From Littorina saxatilis (taxonomy: Eukaryota; Mollusca; Gastropoda; Littorinimorpha; Littorinidae): a DNA stretch of 64,000 nucleotides. Shown in pieces: positions 8,133 to 19,745 of this stretch. Within the stretch, counting starts at the first letter, position 1, and every line of letters begins with the position of its first letter. The translations under genes and the position numbers were made by a program. The stretch spans positions 1 through 64,000 of the forward strand of contig NW_027125704.1 of assembly GCF_037325665.1 (NCBI RefSeq), in the 5' to 3' direction. The notes under the pieces were generated by a model that searched no databases, was not told the DNA's origin, and worked only from the letters and a program-made list of their open reading frames with translations.

Positions 8133-11100
8133 CTATTGTTCTTTCTCCTCGTCACCAGCAAGGCAGAGCGAGAACGCCTTCGGGTCGGGCCTGTGTGTCT
8201 TGAACGACAGCTTAGAGTTGGTCGGGTCTGCCTTGTAGATGCCGGAGATGTCCAAGGACCACGCCTTTAACACTTTGGGGAGGACGGCGGCGGTACGGCC
8301 ACAGCGCTCTGTTGTGGACACCCCGAGGGTGTCAATGATGATGGTAAGGGCGCAAGACGAGATGCTGTTTTGGAAGATCGTCACCCAGACAAGGTCACCG
8401 CGTTCTTCCTCGGTCATAAAGTTCATGGGGTTGTTGCTGTCCACAATGCGTTTCAACTCGGCGATTGAATCTGAATAAACAAAAAAAAGAGAACAAAACC
8501 ATATTTAGTACCGGTGTTTGTAAATGTTGTTTTACCTGTGGGAAAAAAAGTCATGTAGCCATCAGGGGAACCAAACGTTTTAAAAAGCTTATAGCCAAAT
8601 CTAAAACTTGGTGGCCACAGACAGACACACACACATACACACACATGCAGCACAAAAAACCCACACACCCTTCTCTCTCTATGACTAAAAAGAGAAAGCC
8701 CGGCAGAAAATCAGGTCGCAAATGGCGAACGGACTAACCATGTTCATCACCCCTGAAATATTAAAATGTATTAATTAGTGGTTAGTGGTTACTCAGAGTA
8801 TTATGGATAGACGAACATGTGTGTTAATGCTCACCTTCAAGTGACTTTTGCTCGTTGATGGGTTTTGTTGATGGTCTAGCAGATGGCCCGGCAGTAGATG
8901 GCCCGGCAGTAGTTGATGATCCGGCCGTCTTCTTGTGTGAACGGCGTGTGGTGGCGGACAGAGTGTCCTCGTCAATGTCCTCGTCATCCGTTAAGATGTC
9001 AGGGACGTGCTCCTTGATCATGGTCAGTATTTGTTTCTTGAAGTCGGTCAACGATGTGCCGATGTAGCCCTCAAAGTTGGTGGAGTTGTTGGGGTTGGCC
9101 CTTTTGTGGTTGAGGGTTGAAAACTCCCTCAAGATATTTATGGAGTGGAGGTTCATGGCCGCTGAATACTGCATGGTCAGCGACGCCATCCCTTGCATGG
9201 CAGATGCAACCACCCCTCGGTGCTTCACAGAATTGACCAAGAGGCGGCGATGCTTGGAGTTCTGGCTTTGGAGGTGGTCATCGATCTCGGTAAAGGTTTG
9301 AACCATCTGTAGAACAAACAAAAAAACAAACAAATCTATTTTGAGTAAGAGCATAGAATAGCCTGAAAAGTTTAAAAAAAATAGATTAATATAGATTAAT
9401 GTTGTGACTGTGGAGAGAAATTGGCAATTAGTAGAGAAGTAGAGAAACAAAACTGGGTGCTCACCTGAGTTATAAACTCCTTTTGGCTGTCGAGGCTGTC
9501 GAGCATAGGCTGCAACATCTCCTTCATGTCGGTAGAAACCTTAAAGGTCATGTCCGTGGGTGCGACCGTGATGGTGTCCTCATCGTCAGTGTCCATCTGG
9601 TTGTTGTTGGTTGGGTTATCGTTGTCGGTCGCCCGTGGGGGGAGGGTCATCGTATAGTGGCGGGGAGGGTAGAGAGACGGGGGTGGGGGGGAAGTGGATG
9701 AGGTTGAGGGGGTGGGAGGGGGTGCTTGAGTGGCGGGAGGAGTGATTAGATAGGGGTCAGTTTGGATGTCACAGTCTTTTAGGGTGGGTTTTTCTGGGGC
9801 ATGCTGAGAAGGCTCGTGAATATGGACTTCTCTTATGGGCTTTGGGGCATCGATGAACTGAGCAAAAGTAAACTTGGCATTCCGCAAAATGACATTTCCT
9901 GTTCCCGGGGTGGGTCTGAGTCCAATGTTGACACCGTCTCTACCCCGGGGGCCATCGACACCAAATTCAAATATGCCTTGGGAGTTGGAGGTGAAAAATC
10001 CAGTTCCTGATGTATATCTACCTTCAGGAAACCATCTATAGCCGCCCCGTGCGCTCCGTCTGCGGTTGTTGTACCAGTCATTGTACTGGGTGTTTCCTCC
10101 GGGTTCCTGAGGGTCTTCTTCTTCTTCATCGTCAGAGATAATGACGATGTTCTCTGGGTCTTCTTCTTCTTCTTCTTCTTCTTCTTCTTCTTCTTCTTCT
10201 TCTTCTTCTTCTTCTTCTTCTTCCATCTCAATCTCAACCTCATCATCTTCGAACTCGTGGTATTCTTCTTCATCCTCATAATCCTCATAGTCCGCCATTT
10301 CTTCTTGGGCAGCTCCATTGTCTTCTTCTGGATCTTCCTGTTCTGGGGCATTTTGCACTTCTTCTTCTTCTTCTAGGCTTTCCAACTCTTCTGGGGCTTC
10401 ATTCTGTATTTCTTCTTCTGGGGCAACTTGGGTGGTGTCTTGGAGTTCAATAATGATCATGTCTTCGTTCTGTTCTTCTTCTTGGGCGATACTTTCTTCT
10501 TCTTCTAGGCTTTCCAACTCTTCTGGGGCTTCATTCTGTATTTCTTCTTCTGGGGCAACTTGGGTGGTGTCTTGGAGTTCAATAATGATCATGTCTTCGT
10601 TCTGTTCTTCTTCTTGGGCGATACTTTCTTCTTCTTCTAGGCTTTCCAACTCTTCTGGGGCTTCATTCTGTATTTCTTCTTCTGGGGCAACTTGGGTGGT
10701 GTCTTGGAGTTCAATAATGATCATGTCTTCGTTCTGTTCTTCTTCTTGGGCGATACTTTCTTCTGGGGTCGATTGGGGAGGTTCTTCGGGGACAGGGGTA
10801 AAAAAGCTCTGATGATCATCTTGCTGGGTAGGGTCAAGGTCGGGAAGATGGTCATCGTCAACGTCAACGACCACCAGGGCCGCTCTTCTGGCCGCTCTTC
10901 TTCTTGCAAACCGGCGATAGGGGTTTGTTGGGCTGTCGTCTTTAGAGTCGCCAATGACATTCAAAGTTGGAACTACGGTGGCTATTTGTCTCGCTGGATT
11001 ATTGGTCTCTTCAACGCATTGTTTCTTGGAGAACCCAGAAGTATGATCTTCGTCTTGTTTACGTTTGTTAATGGGATCACAAGCTTCTTGTGGCTCGGGG

Positions 11101-12374
11101 GCGGCCGCAGTTGAGACAGTGCCTTGGTCTTCTTGAGGCGCAGGGACCACGGGCGGCTCGGGGGGCACGGGTGAAATAGATGTTGCCTCAATCGGAGCAG
11201 CTTCAGCGATGGGGCTAGTTGAGGAAACGGGGGGTTGAGGAACGAGCGCGGGCGCAGGAGGAGCTTGAGAGACAGCCAGGACAGCTTGAGATTCAACCGG
11301 GACAGCTTGAGATACAGCCGGGACAGCTTGAGAGACAGCTTGAGAGACAGTCTGGACAGCTTGAGAGTCAACCGGGACAGCTTGAGAGTCAACCGGGACA
11401 GCTTGAGAGACAGTCTGGACAGCTTGAGAGTCAACCGGGACAGCTTCAGAGACAGCTTGAGAGTCAACCGGGACAGCTTGAGAGACAGCTTGAGAGACAG
11501 CTTGAGAGACAGCCAGGACAGCTTGAGAGTCAACCGGGACAGCTTCAGAGACAGCTTGAGAGTCAACCGGGACAGCTTGAGAGTCAACCGGGACAGCTTG
11601 AGAGACAGTCTGGACAGCTTGAGAGTCAACCGGGACAGCTTGAGAGTCAACCGGGACAGCTTGAGAGACAGTCTGGACAGCTTGAGAGTCAACCGGGACA
11701 GCTTCAGAGACAGCTTGAGAGTCAACCGGGACAGCTTGAGAGACAGCTTGAGAGTCAACCGGGACAGCTTGAGAGACAGTCTGGACAGCTTGAGAGTCAA
11801 CCGGGACAGCTTGAGAGTCAACCGGGACAGCTTGAGAGACAGTCTGGACAGCTTGAGAGTCAACCGGGACAGCTTCAGAGACAGCTTGAGAGTCAACCGG
11901 GACAGCTTGAGAGACAGCTTGAGAGACAGCCAGGACAGCTTGAGAGTCAACCGGGACAGCTTGAGAGACAGTCTGGACAGCTTGAGAGTCAACCGGGACA
12001 GCTTGAGAGACAGCTTGAGAGACAGCTTGAGAGACAGTCTGGACAGCTTGAGAGTCAACCGGGACAGCTTGAGAGACAGCTTGAGAGACAGTCTGGACAG
12101 CTTGAGAGTCAACCGGGACAGCTTGAGAGACAGCTTGAGAGACAGCCGGGACAGCTTGAGAGTCAGTCGGGACAGCTTGAGGGACAGCAGGAGGAGCTTG
12201 AGGGGCGGTAGGAGTAAATGCCTGGGTGTTGGACATCATATGTTGGAAAAATTGCATGAACATGTCCTGCGGGTTTTGGCCTTGAGCATAAGAAGGACCG
12301 GGAGTTTGGCCGGGGGTAAATCCAGAGGTTTGGCCAGGCATAAGGACAACGATAAAAGGGGGGGCAGGGGCTGC
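8133..12374 (-). CDS. Spliced gene for a large repeat-rich acidic protein
   Basis: Three exons are suggested by GT-AG borders: 12341 (or from an acceptor at 12375) to 9465, 9306-8835 and 8470-8133. The introns, 9464-9307 and 8834-8471, both begin GTGAGC and end in pyrimidine-rich acceptors, and exon phases agree (0 then 1). The product would be about 1,230 aa. From the N-terminus it has a Pro/Gly/Gln-rich start, about 330 residues of SQAVPVD/SQAVQTV-type repeats, a basic FARRRAARRA patch, three tandem 44-aa acidic units (10375-10760), a run of over 20 Glu, then a less repetitive C-terminal region. The upstream acceptor at 12375 keeps the frame open, so a further 5' exon is possible. The plan (repeat and acidic core plus unique C-terminus) recalls herpesviral latency nuclear antigens such as LANA, by layout only. 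It carries one CCCACGGG site (9632). No family is recognised. Confidence 0.65.
8739..8752 (-). other. Possible 14-nt alternative micro-exon
   Basis: In the second intron a 14-nt segment (GGGTGATGAACATG) is bordered by TATTTCAG and GTTAGT. Including it would need another downstream acceptor (one is at 8536). The direct exon 2 to exon 3 junction is already in frame, so this is at most alternative splicing or chance. Confidence 0.15.
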
Positions 12375-12379
12375 CTGTT

Positions 12380-13553
12380 AAAACAAACAAAAAATAAACG
12401 GATTTTTGAGTTTATTATGTTTTCAAACCCAAAAGTTACAAAGGTAGATGTATCGCACGGGGGGGGGGGGGGGGGGGGGGTGCCGTTGTTAGCGCACAGG
12501 GAGATAAGTGCGTTGCATGTTGTGTGTGGCTAGGTGTGTTTGTCTGTTGTGTGGGTATGTAGATGGGTTTGCATGTTGTGTGTAAACCCTGGCGATTTAC
12601 CCCTAGAAATACACAGAACGCATAACAGTAGACGTACGCACGAACGAACAGTAAATAACGAATACGTTACGAACAAACATGCGGTTGTACCGCGAATACA
12701 CCATTAACGGACAGTACCGACATTACACAGGTTTTCTACTTTCTTTTGGCTATTTAACATCAGGTGACTCAATTATGAAATTGTTAAAATATGGTCCGTG
12801 TCCAGGCCTATCTTTCTAATTACTGGTTCCATACATCACGTTCTTCTAAGCGGGTTGTTATTTCCCATAACCTCTGTCATTTCCCATAACGTAATAAAAA
12901 ACGCTCGCGCTGGACCCAAGTGCTCTTCAGACTGGCTCGCTCCCCGAGTATGAAAGTTTTTGTCTTGTGCACGTGGATTTAAAAAAAATATTTATTTTAC
13001 ACAATTAACAAATTATTAGAGTAAAATAAAACATTAAAGCGTTCATAGTAAACAATAGTAAACAAGAATTTTAAAAAAAATAGACCGCCCATGCCGGGAA
13101 TCAAACCCGGTGTCGCTGGCTGACTTGGCTCTTCTATTAGCCGCACGGCAGTTTTTTTTTTGCCTCAGTTGCATGCAGTCCGCTTCAAGCTGAAAAAAAA
13201 TGAAAAAAATGAAACCCTACGTTTTTTCTCGTTTTTTTTCTTTCTTTTTCCTTCTTTCTTTCTTTCTCTCTACAGCTGAGCGTCCTTCTTCATTGGCGTT
13301 TTATAAATTTATCAATTGTGTGTGGTTTTCTACAATGGACAAAATCTTGCATCTTTAATGTTGGTTATTGTCTTACATATGTCTGTGTTTGGGTTGACTT
13401 AAGTGTTGTTTGTGGCGGTGTCATAATGGAGTTAACATAGTAACAATCACAATAAATAAGAGAAAAAGCAAATTGTAAGCGTGGTAAAGTTTTCTTAGTA
13501 ACAGTTCTCTTTTCATACAAGTGGTGTTTAGTGTAACAATGTAAGTTCCGCCT
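12380..13553. other. Intergenic, low complexity; possible upstream exon not found
   Basis: It contains a run of about 20 G (12461-12480), AT-rich stretches and pyrimidine tracts. A tRNA-like fragment on the minus strand (about 13083-13160) has a good T-arm (CCGGGTTTGATTCCCGG) but no matching acceptor stem, so it looks like a tRNA-derived relic. No CCCACGGG site or viral promoter box is seen, which suggests host DNA. Confidence 0.5.
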
Positions 13554-15292
13554 TTACCCCGGTGCCGTTCTCCTTTTAGCGAAACGAAAGAAAGAGGAGG
13601 CGGCGAGGGAAGCCAGAATAGAAGTACATATGATACACAATTCTACGTTTCGTATTTGTTTTTCTTTGTCAAACATTATCATAATATCAGTGGGAGTTCC
13701 GTATCTATATTTGCTTATGCACATCTTTCCTATCAACATCAAGTGATTTATATATTTGCATTTTATTGAGTCCGCACCATTAATATAACCACACAAAATA
13801 TGTTCTACTCCGAAGACTATTCTTATTTTATATTTCTCGTAGATAATTTGTTCAACGTATCTCCATAGCACTTTTATTTTCTTACAATTAACAAAAAAAA
13901 TTTTAACGTAATCTATTTCGGTTGAACAGAAGGGGAATCTCTCACTATCTCGTATTCCAATTTTATACAGAAGAACATTTGTTGGATACATCGTGTGTAA
14001 TATTTTCCAGTGCAGCTCTCTTAATCTGGATTCTTGGGTTACATTTTTGGCCAGGTTCCAATGTGTCTGGTCGACATTAATGCCAAACTTATCACGCCAG
14101 AAGTTGATAGATCTCGGGGTAGTGTACTTTTCTTCAACAATATATTCACGGAATTGCCTGGCACTTTTAATACTCGTTTTATTGAAAAGAAGATTGTTTT
14201 GTTTATTCAATACAAGTTGGTTAGGATCATAATTGCTTTTTTTAATATATTCAGATACTGCTGATCGAACTACAATATATTCCAAGTAGAGGCCAGGTGA
14301 AGCGTAAACACTTGCTTGGATAGCGGGATAGGACTTGATACCGTGATTACCCAACATGTCTCCTACATACGTAATGCCTGACCGGGCCCAGTTCTAATAA
14401 TACAGAACGTTATTTTGATAGCTTATACTTAGATTTTTCCACAAGCAGTTGTCTTGCACACAATCGTTCTAAAAAATTGTATTATGTTCTAACCATGTTC
14501 GAGCAACAGCTGTCCAAAATATCGATTTTTCAATTCCTTTAAACTTAGACGGTCGAATAGCTGTAGTAAAGCAGGCAAAGCCACAACCGAACCCTTCAAA
14601 ATATTTGTTTGGGATTCATGTCCATTTGCATGAAAGGTTGCCGGATGAGAGTTTGCTTAACCATTGACATAAGAAGGAGTTTTGCATCGTTTTGACGTCT
14701 ATCATATCAATACCACCCTTTTCGGTACTGCTATTTAAAACAACTCTTTTTACCTTTTCAAATGTTTTTTTATTACAATCTTTTTTCCTCCACAAAAAAC
14801 GATATAATATTGTGTTTATTTCCTGCAGCACTTTGTCAGAGATACAAATAGATTGCATTAAATAAACTAACTGCAAGAGCAGAAAAGTTTTGATAATGCA
14901 AATTTTTCCAGGAATGCCCAGGTTCCTTTTTCCCAAGTAAAGATGCTTTGCTTAATTTTATCAATTTTACTTGACCAGTTTGCGCTTTTCTCGCTGTTAA
15001 AGTTTACTCCTAATATTTTAATCTGCCGAACACATTTTACCTCAAAAATAAAATTGATATTTTTACTTGATCCAATTCCCATTGCTTCAGACTTTAGCTT
15101 ATTCAAGCACAAGCCTGACACCTCCGAAAATACGTCTATAATCTGTAGAACCACTGTAACGTCTCTCAAAAACAAAGTGATATCATCGGCGTATAATAGA
15201 ATTTTTAAGATATTTCTACAAGTTACATTAAGGCCTCCATATGAAAAAAATTGAGTGAGGTATATCCTTTGCAGATTTACCATACTGGTCAT
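13554..15292 (-). mobile_element. Decayed non-LTR retrotransposon (LINE), RT and C-terminal part
   Basis: The 15292-14616 part encodes reverse-transcriptase palm sequence with the catalytic LLYADDITLFL. It is followed on the same strand by a C-terminal segment (14357-13554) with RELHWKILHTMYPTN and a Cys-poor zf-RVT-like region. The two parts are in different frames and the link between them (14360-14616) holds stops and frameshifts, so the ORF2 is dead. The start of ORF2, the endonuclease and any ORF1 are missing. L1/Tx1- or CR1-like by eye; the clade is not certain. Confidence 0.75.
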
Positions 15293-15788
15293 ATTACTTA
15301 TACATAATTACATATTACATATGACATATGTTAAAGCCTCTATAATAATACAGCAGGACGCAAGGTAAAGACAACAGCTTGAACCGTAATAAGGTTGACA
15401 GTGAAAATAAGCTTATTTGTTTACAATTGAAATGACGGAGGCCAGGTTCCGTTGTGAAAGAGGAAAATTCCAAATGAAAAGTCACCTATATTCATATATA
15501 CAAGTAATAAGTGTTTCCATAATTTGTTTATGGAATTGAATCACGTTAGGTCAGTCCATTCATTGTCCGGGGCAGGCAAATTCGATGTGTCAATTGGGTC
15601 GCTCGTCACGTCATTGTGGGGCCCGAATTGTGTCAAGAAGCCACGGTGGCTCTCTAGAGATGAAGTTTAATAAGGACGTTAAGAATCAATAAAAGGATCG
15701 AACACTGAACTGAAGCAGTGGCCAAATCCACATGTGAAAGAGACTTAGTTGAATTTAATACTTCTTCATGAGGTTGGTCATGCGATGG
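15293..15788. other. Intergenic, no gene seen
   Basis: AT-rich sequence without a supported ORF, promoter box or viral octamer. It is probably host DNA or the remainder of the decayed LINE. Confidence 0.45.
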
Positions 15789-16316
15789 TTAGCTGTTTTT
15801 ATAAAATGAAGTCAGTTTAACAATATTGGCCACCTCACCGGCCGAAAGTCTTAGTTGCATGTTAAAAAGTTTGTCCACATGATCGGCCACTTTTTTAAGG
15901 TCAGAGTTGGTCGCAACATCGAAAAAGGAACTTGCAATATCTCTAACAAAAGAAAATGCAGCTCGTTCAGACAGAGTATTGGTCAGGTGAAGTTTTCGAG
16001 CGGGGCCTAACATTCTGCGGGCAAGAGCAAAAGTGTTTTTTACATCTTCGCTAACATTTGCCGTCAGGGCATTAAAGTGGTGAAGAAAAATAGTACGAAA
16101 GGTGCAAAAGAAGTTAGTATGGTTTTGGCAGGGTCTAACTGGGGACTTGTGGAAACAGTAGAGGGGGTAGTACAATATCGAACGTATGTTTTCAATAAGT
16201 ATCCTTCCATGGTGCCGAAAGGAGGCACCAAAATGTTGTCTCGTGTGGGACTCCGTGCGTTGGAACCCATTTGCCATTGGCAGAAAAAGCAGCACGAGGA
16301 GTATGTGTTGAAACAT
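15789..16316 (-). CDS. Hypothetical secreted protein, 175 aa
   Basis: The N-terminus MFQHILLVLLFLPMANG looks like a cleavable signal peptide. The rest is a helix-rich chain of about 158 residues with four cysteines in the first third and N-glycosylation sequons (NHT, NVS). No family is recognised. The size, signal peptide and helical content would fit a cytokine-like ligand, but nothing more specific can be said. It lies in host-like DNA with no viral promoter box, so it may be a host gene or exon, or a chance frame. Confidence 0.35.
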   Translation of the reverse strand: MFQHILLVLLFLPMANGFQRTESHTRQHFGASFRHHGRILIENIRSILYYPLYCFHKSPVRPCQNHTNFFCTFRTIFLHHFNALTANVSEDVKNTFALARRMLGPARKLHLTNTLSERAAFSFVRDIASSFFDVATNSDLKKVADHVDKLFNMQLRLSAGEVANIVKLTSFYKNS

Positions 16317-16502
16317 GTTTGCACTGAAACAAAGAAATACTTAACTAACTATGAATATGGTGTTTTGCCGCAGTGTGGTGGAATGAGTGAAGACTGCCGA
16401 AGTAAGAAAGATTTGTGTAACCCCAATGACAACAATTTTGTTGAACAATGAGTTGCCTGCAAAATAAGAGTGGTTATGTCCCAATACCAATAATGCAATA
16501 TA

Positions 16503-16967
16503 CAGGGTTCGTACAGTTTTTTTTCTTCTAAAATTCAAAGACTTTTCAAGGACTTTCAAGACCTTCTGAAGAGAAAATCAAGCACCCTCTTACGTTCAAA
16601 GCTCGCAAGGAAACACTTGCTAGTTATTATACCCCCTTCCCGCACGCTGATTTAAATCATTGGATGTTTACAAACTAATGATTCAATTTTTTATCAAAGG
16701 CGACAGATTTGTAGCATATGATGGTTTTGAAGCAGACAGACTCAAAAGGGAATCTAGGTTACTGTTCAACTTTTTCTTTGAGGTTATCAAATAATAAATC
16801 ATTGCAATTTTTTATTGTGGGTGGTTCTTGTGTCATCAGTTTGCAGCATTAGAGTTTTTAAGGACTTTCAAGGATCTTTCCAGTTTTTTAAGCACTTTCA
16901 AGGCCTCGAAACTGACCCCTCCAAATTCAAGCACTGTCAAGGATATCAAGCAACTGTACGAACCCTG
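16503..16967. mobile_element. Non-autonomous DNA transposon (MITE), 465 bp
   Basis: Terminal inverted repeats CAGGGTTCGTACAGTT and AACTGTACGAACCCTG are exact, flanked on both sides by AATATA. The interior has TTCAAGGACTTTCAAG-type subrepeats near each end, in opposite orientation. There is no transposase. hAT-like by terminal sequence, although the visible target duplication is shorter than 8 bp. Confidence 0.75.
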
Positions 16968-17540
16968 AATATACATTTTTATATCAAATATAGGTATGAT
17001 GGATATATACGTGCATCATGCAAAACGCTACCCGAATGAAGGTTAAGGCTGTGTTGACGTATTGGTTTACTAATTCATGACAAAGGAGGGTTAGGTATAT
17101 GAGTACTCACACAAAATAAAGAATAGGTCAGTTGGTGTCTCTCATCTGCGTTATTAACAATTACCATTATGCTGTGGGGGTGGACTGGGGTGGGGGGGAC
17201 AGTGCCTATGGCGCATCTTTAAATTGTTTGAGGTCCCCTGGAGGACGTACCGGGATATCTTGTTCACCCGGCGTTGCCGTTCGGCCACCGCCCACGCCCA
17301 CCACCACCTGCCCGTGTCCTCGGCCCCTTGCAGGGACGCCGGGTCCGGTTGTGTTTGATCCCGGCCATGTGTCGGGGGGGGGCGGAGAAATTACACGTCC
17401 ATGCCCCATGCCTTGAGGCATCTGTGGATGTGGAATAGTAATGAATAATATTTAATGAGAGGATTCTATGCAATTAAAACTCATGTCCATGTGGCTCTAC
17501 ATAGAACCCCAACCAGACAAAAGAGTTCAGCCGTGGGACT
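16968..17540. other. Intergenic, includes a GC-rich tract
   Basis: 17200-17420 is GC-rich and open in several frames but with proline/glycine-rich low-complexity translations; I do not call a gene. Confidence 0.4.
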
Positions 17541-17584
17541 TGCATTCTAATTTGATATGAGAAATGGTATTTTAACTTTGAAAT

Positions 17585-18345
17585 GGCAGGGATTTAATGG
17601 ACCAACAAATTAGATGGACCAGCAGCAACAAAATGGACCAGCAGCAACAAATATGGGTTTTAACAGCAAATTAGCTGCGATAAATAGTTTTGGCAGCAAA
17701 AAAATAGTTTTGGCAGCAAAAAAATATACTTAGCAGCAAATTGGATATTTGAGCAGCAAAAAAGATGGCTAACCAGCAGATTTGCTGTTTGAACAGCTGA
17801 GATGATATTTACACTGCAAATTATACTTTACCAGCAAGAAAATACAACTGACAGCAGAATTGATGGTCACAACAGCAGAATAGATGATCACAGCAGCAGA
17901 TTACATGAATTCAACAAACATGACTACATATGAGCTGTAATCAGAGTTGTATCTGGGTCTTATTCACTTGAGCTTTGTTCGCTTTCTAGCAATTGTGGCG
18001 TGGCATGTACTTTATTACGGCACGCTTTATTACTGAGACTGAGTATTTTCATCTTCTAGATAACTTCTTGTGACTACATCTGAACTACTGTGGGGCAACT
18101 GCATGTAAGTGCAACACAGTTTCAATTATGGATGACACTGAGTTTGAGATCATCCACCCCATCTCCTGAGAGGCATCATCCAGTGAAAATGAAGAATTGC
18201 CACCAGCAAAAAGAAATCTGCTTGGCTGTTCAGTTCATCTATTCTGCTGTTGAATTCATCCAATTTGCTGATTCACATTCGCTGCTCACTCCTTCCTATT
18301 TGCTGCTGAAACCATCTATGTTGCTGGTCAAAATTTTGTATGCGG
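17585..18345. mobile_element. MITE with 8-bp target duplication TTTGAAAT
   Basis: 761 bp flanked by TTTGAAAT at 17577-17584 and 18346-18353. A paralogous copy of the flank at 19081-19130 has one TTTGAAAT (19109-19116) and no insert. The two ends carry inverted arrays of CAGCAAA-type subrepeats (17585-17930 and 18220-18345) and weakly matching termini with TTGACCAGCAACA. The 8-bp duplication fits hAT-like transposition. No transposase is seen. Confidence 0.75.
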
Positions 18346-18353
18346 TTTGAAAT

Positions 18354-19280
18354 TTGCTTTGAGGCAAAATGATTATTTTCATATTCAAGGGACGTAACCG
18401 CTCGATGCGTTTTCGAATAAATCCAATTTGGGTAAACTCGATAAAATTACATCACAAATCTGCTTCAGATAAAAGATCTTGACATGGTGTTCTCCCTCAA
18501 GATAATTGTACCGCTTAAAATTAGTGGAGAAACATTCAGACTGAGGTTAATTTTGGCTGACGCCTGGCTGACGTACTCCCGATTGCTGCATGTGGTTATA
18601 ACCATTCTACCACTAACCTTGATTCAAATTTCGCTGTGCCCGTAAGTGACGCCTCCAGAGCTGTCGAAAGTTTAGAATGGGTCGTTGTCTAATCGCGGCA
18701 ATAACTTCATCTACCCTTCTTCTAATAATGTTTAAAAATGAGTTTGTGACGTTTTCACCCAGTATCCTCTCTCCTATCGCGTAAATCAATTCCCAGTAAC
18801 TTTGTTCATACCAAACTTCAGCTCCAGTAGCTATTCCCAAAATATGTGTCGAATAGCTAACCAATTGCAGATCAGCTTCCAAATCTTCTAAACAATCGTC
18901 ATAGTTGACCCGAATCATTTTTGTTTTGTTTTTTGTTTTGTGCTACGTAACTTAAATCACTGAACCGTCTTTTGTCACTCTGGTCACACTTGCAGCTATA
19001 GACAGTACGTAAGCCGGCTTTGTTTATCTCACACAAACCTAATACTGACGATTTTCTTCCCCCCAAAGTGATGCTGGTCGAATTTGTGATGAGAAATGGT
19101 ATTTTAACTTTGAAATTAGCTTTGAGACAAAATGATTATTTTCAAAGGACGTAACCGCTCGATGCGTTTTCGAATAAATCAAATTTGGGTAAACTCGATA
19201 AAATTACATCACAAATCTGCTTCAGATGAAAGATCTTGACATGGTTTTCTCTCTCAAGATAAGTGTACCGCTTAAAATTA
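18354..19280. repeat. Tandem-duplicated unit around 18354-18540 and 19117-19280
   Basis: The two stretches share GGACGTAACCGCTCGATGCG and about 160 further bp with a few differences. 18525-18600 matches, in reverse complement, the sequence just inside the right inverted repeat (29380-29453). GACAGTACGTAAGCCGGCTT occurs at about 19002 and again near 19757. The region is a rearranged mosaic of host and repeat-edge sequence. Confidence 0.65.
18613..18918 (-). CDS. Hypothetical protein or first exon, 101 aa
   Basis: Starts MIRVNYDDCLEDLEADLQ and is rich in charged and aromatic residues, ending in a basic RRHLRAQRNLNQ. The last codons read CAAG followed by GTTAGT, a good splice donor, so this could be the first exon of a longer gene or an isolated frame. 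It lies between duplicated repeat units. No family is recognised. Confidence 0.3.
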   Translation of the reverse strand: MIRVNYDDCLEDLEADLQLVSYSTHILGIATGAEVWYEQSYWELIYAIGERILGENVTNSFLNIIRRRVDEVIAAIRQRPILNFRQLWRRHLRAQRNLNQG

Positions 19281-19745
19281 CAGTATTCAGTCCAATACAA
19301 CAAACTCCACTCTAACAACAAAGTACAAGCTCATATAAAACGAAAGCGTCAGTCATTACCTGCTGTGCAGAATTCTCCATTGCTTCCAGATTCACTAAAA
19401 CCACCAAAAGCTTCAAAAAAACACGTCCGTGGGCTGTCAAGTCGTGGACACAACTGTGGGGGAGACCCTGGACTGCGTGTGCATTTAACCGTTGAGGCTG
19501 CACTCGTGTGACCGCGTCACCACCCTGTCACCACCGCTGAGTCCCCCACCCCCATGGAGGCTGCGCTCGTGTGACGTAACCACCCTGTCACCACCGCTGA
19601 GTCCCCCCACGCCCATCATGAGACTGCGCGCTGGTGGCGTCCCAAGACCCCTTAGAAACTGAAACTCTAATTAGAAACTAAAAACTATGGATGATTTAAT
19701 CACGCCGATTTTGTCTGCTACGGCTACTCTGACGGACAGACAAGA
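19263..19745 (+). pseudogene. Partial inverted copy of the zinc-protein gene 5' region
   Basis: This segment is a diverged reverse-complement copy of 29030-29340, covering the upstream region (including the CCAATACAACAAACTCCACTC box) and the first roughly 20 codons of the cysteine-rich gene at 27424-29052. It then switches to unrelated repeat-edge sequence, so only a fragment is present. It is part of a decayed third copy of the repeat junction. Confidence 0.65.

Noticed and set aside
11219-12533. Long plus-strand frames rich in SQPGQLE and VNRDSLR repeats opposite the spliced gene, and a second minus-strand frame of RLTLKLS repeats
   Set aside because: Shadows of the SQAV-coding repeat in other frames. 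Only the SQAV frame continues into the acidic region and matches the splice sites.
13083-13160. tRNA gene on the minus strand
   Set aside because: A T-arm-like CCGGGTTTGATTCCCGG is present, but the acceptor stem and D-arm do not pair; at most a tRNA-derived relic.
17132-17473. Proline- and glycine-rich frames in the GC-rich tract
   Set aside because: Open only because of base composition; both strands give low-complexity translations and no motif.
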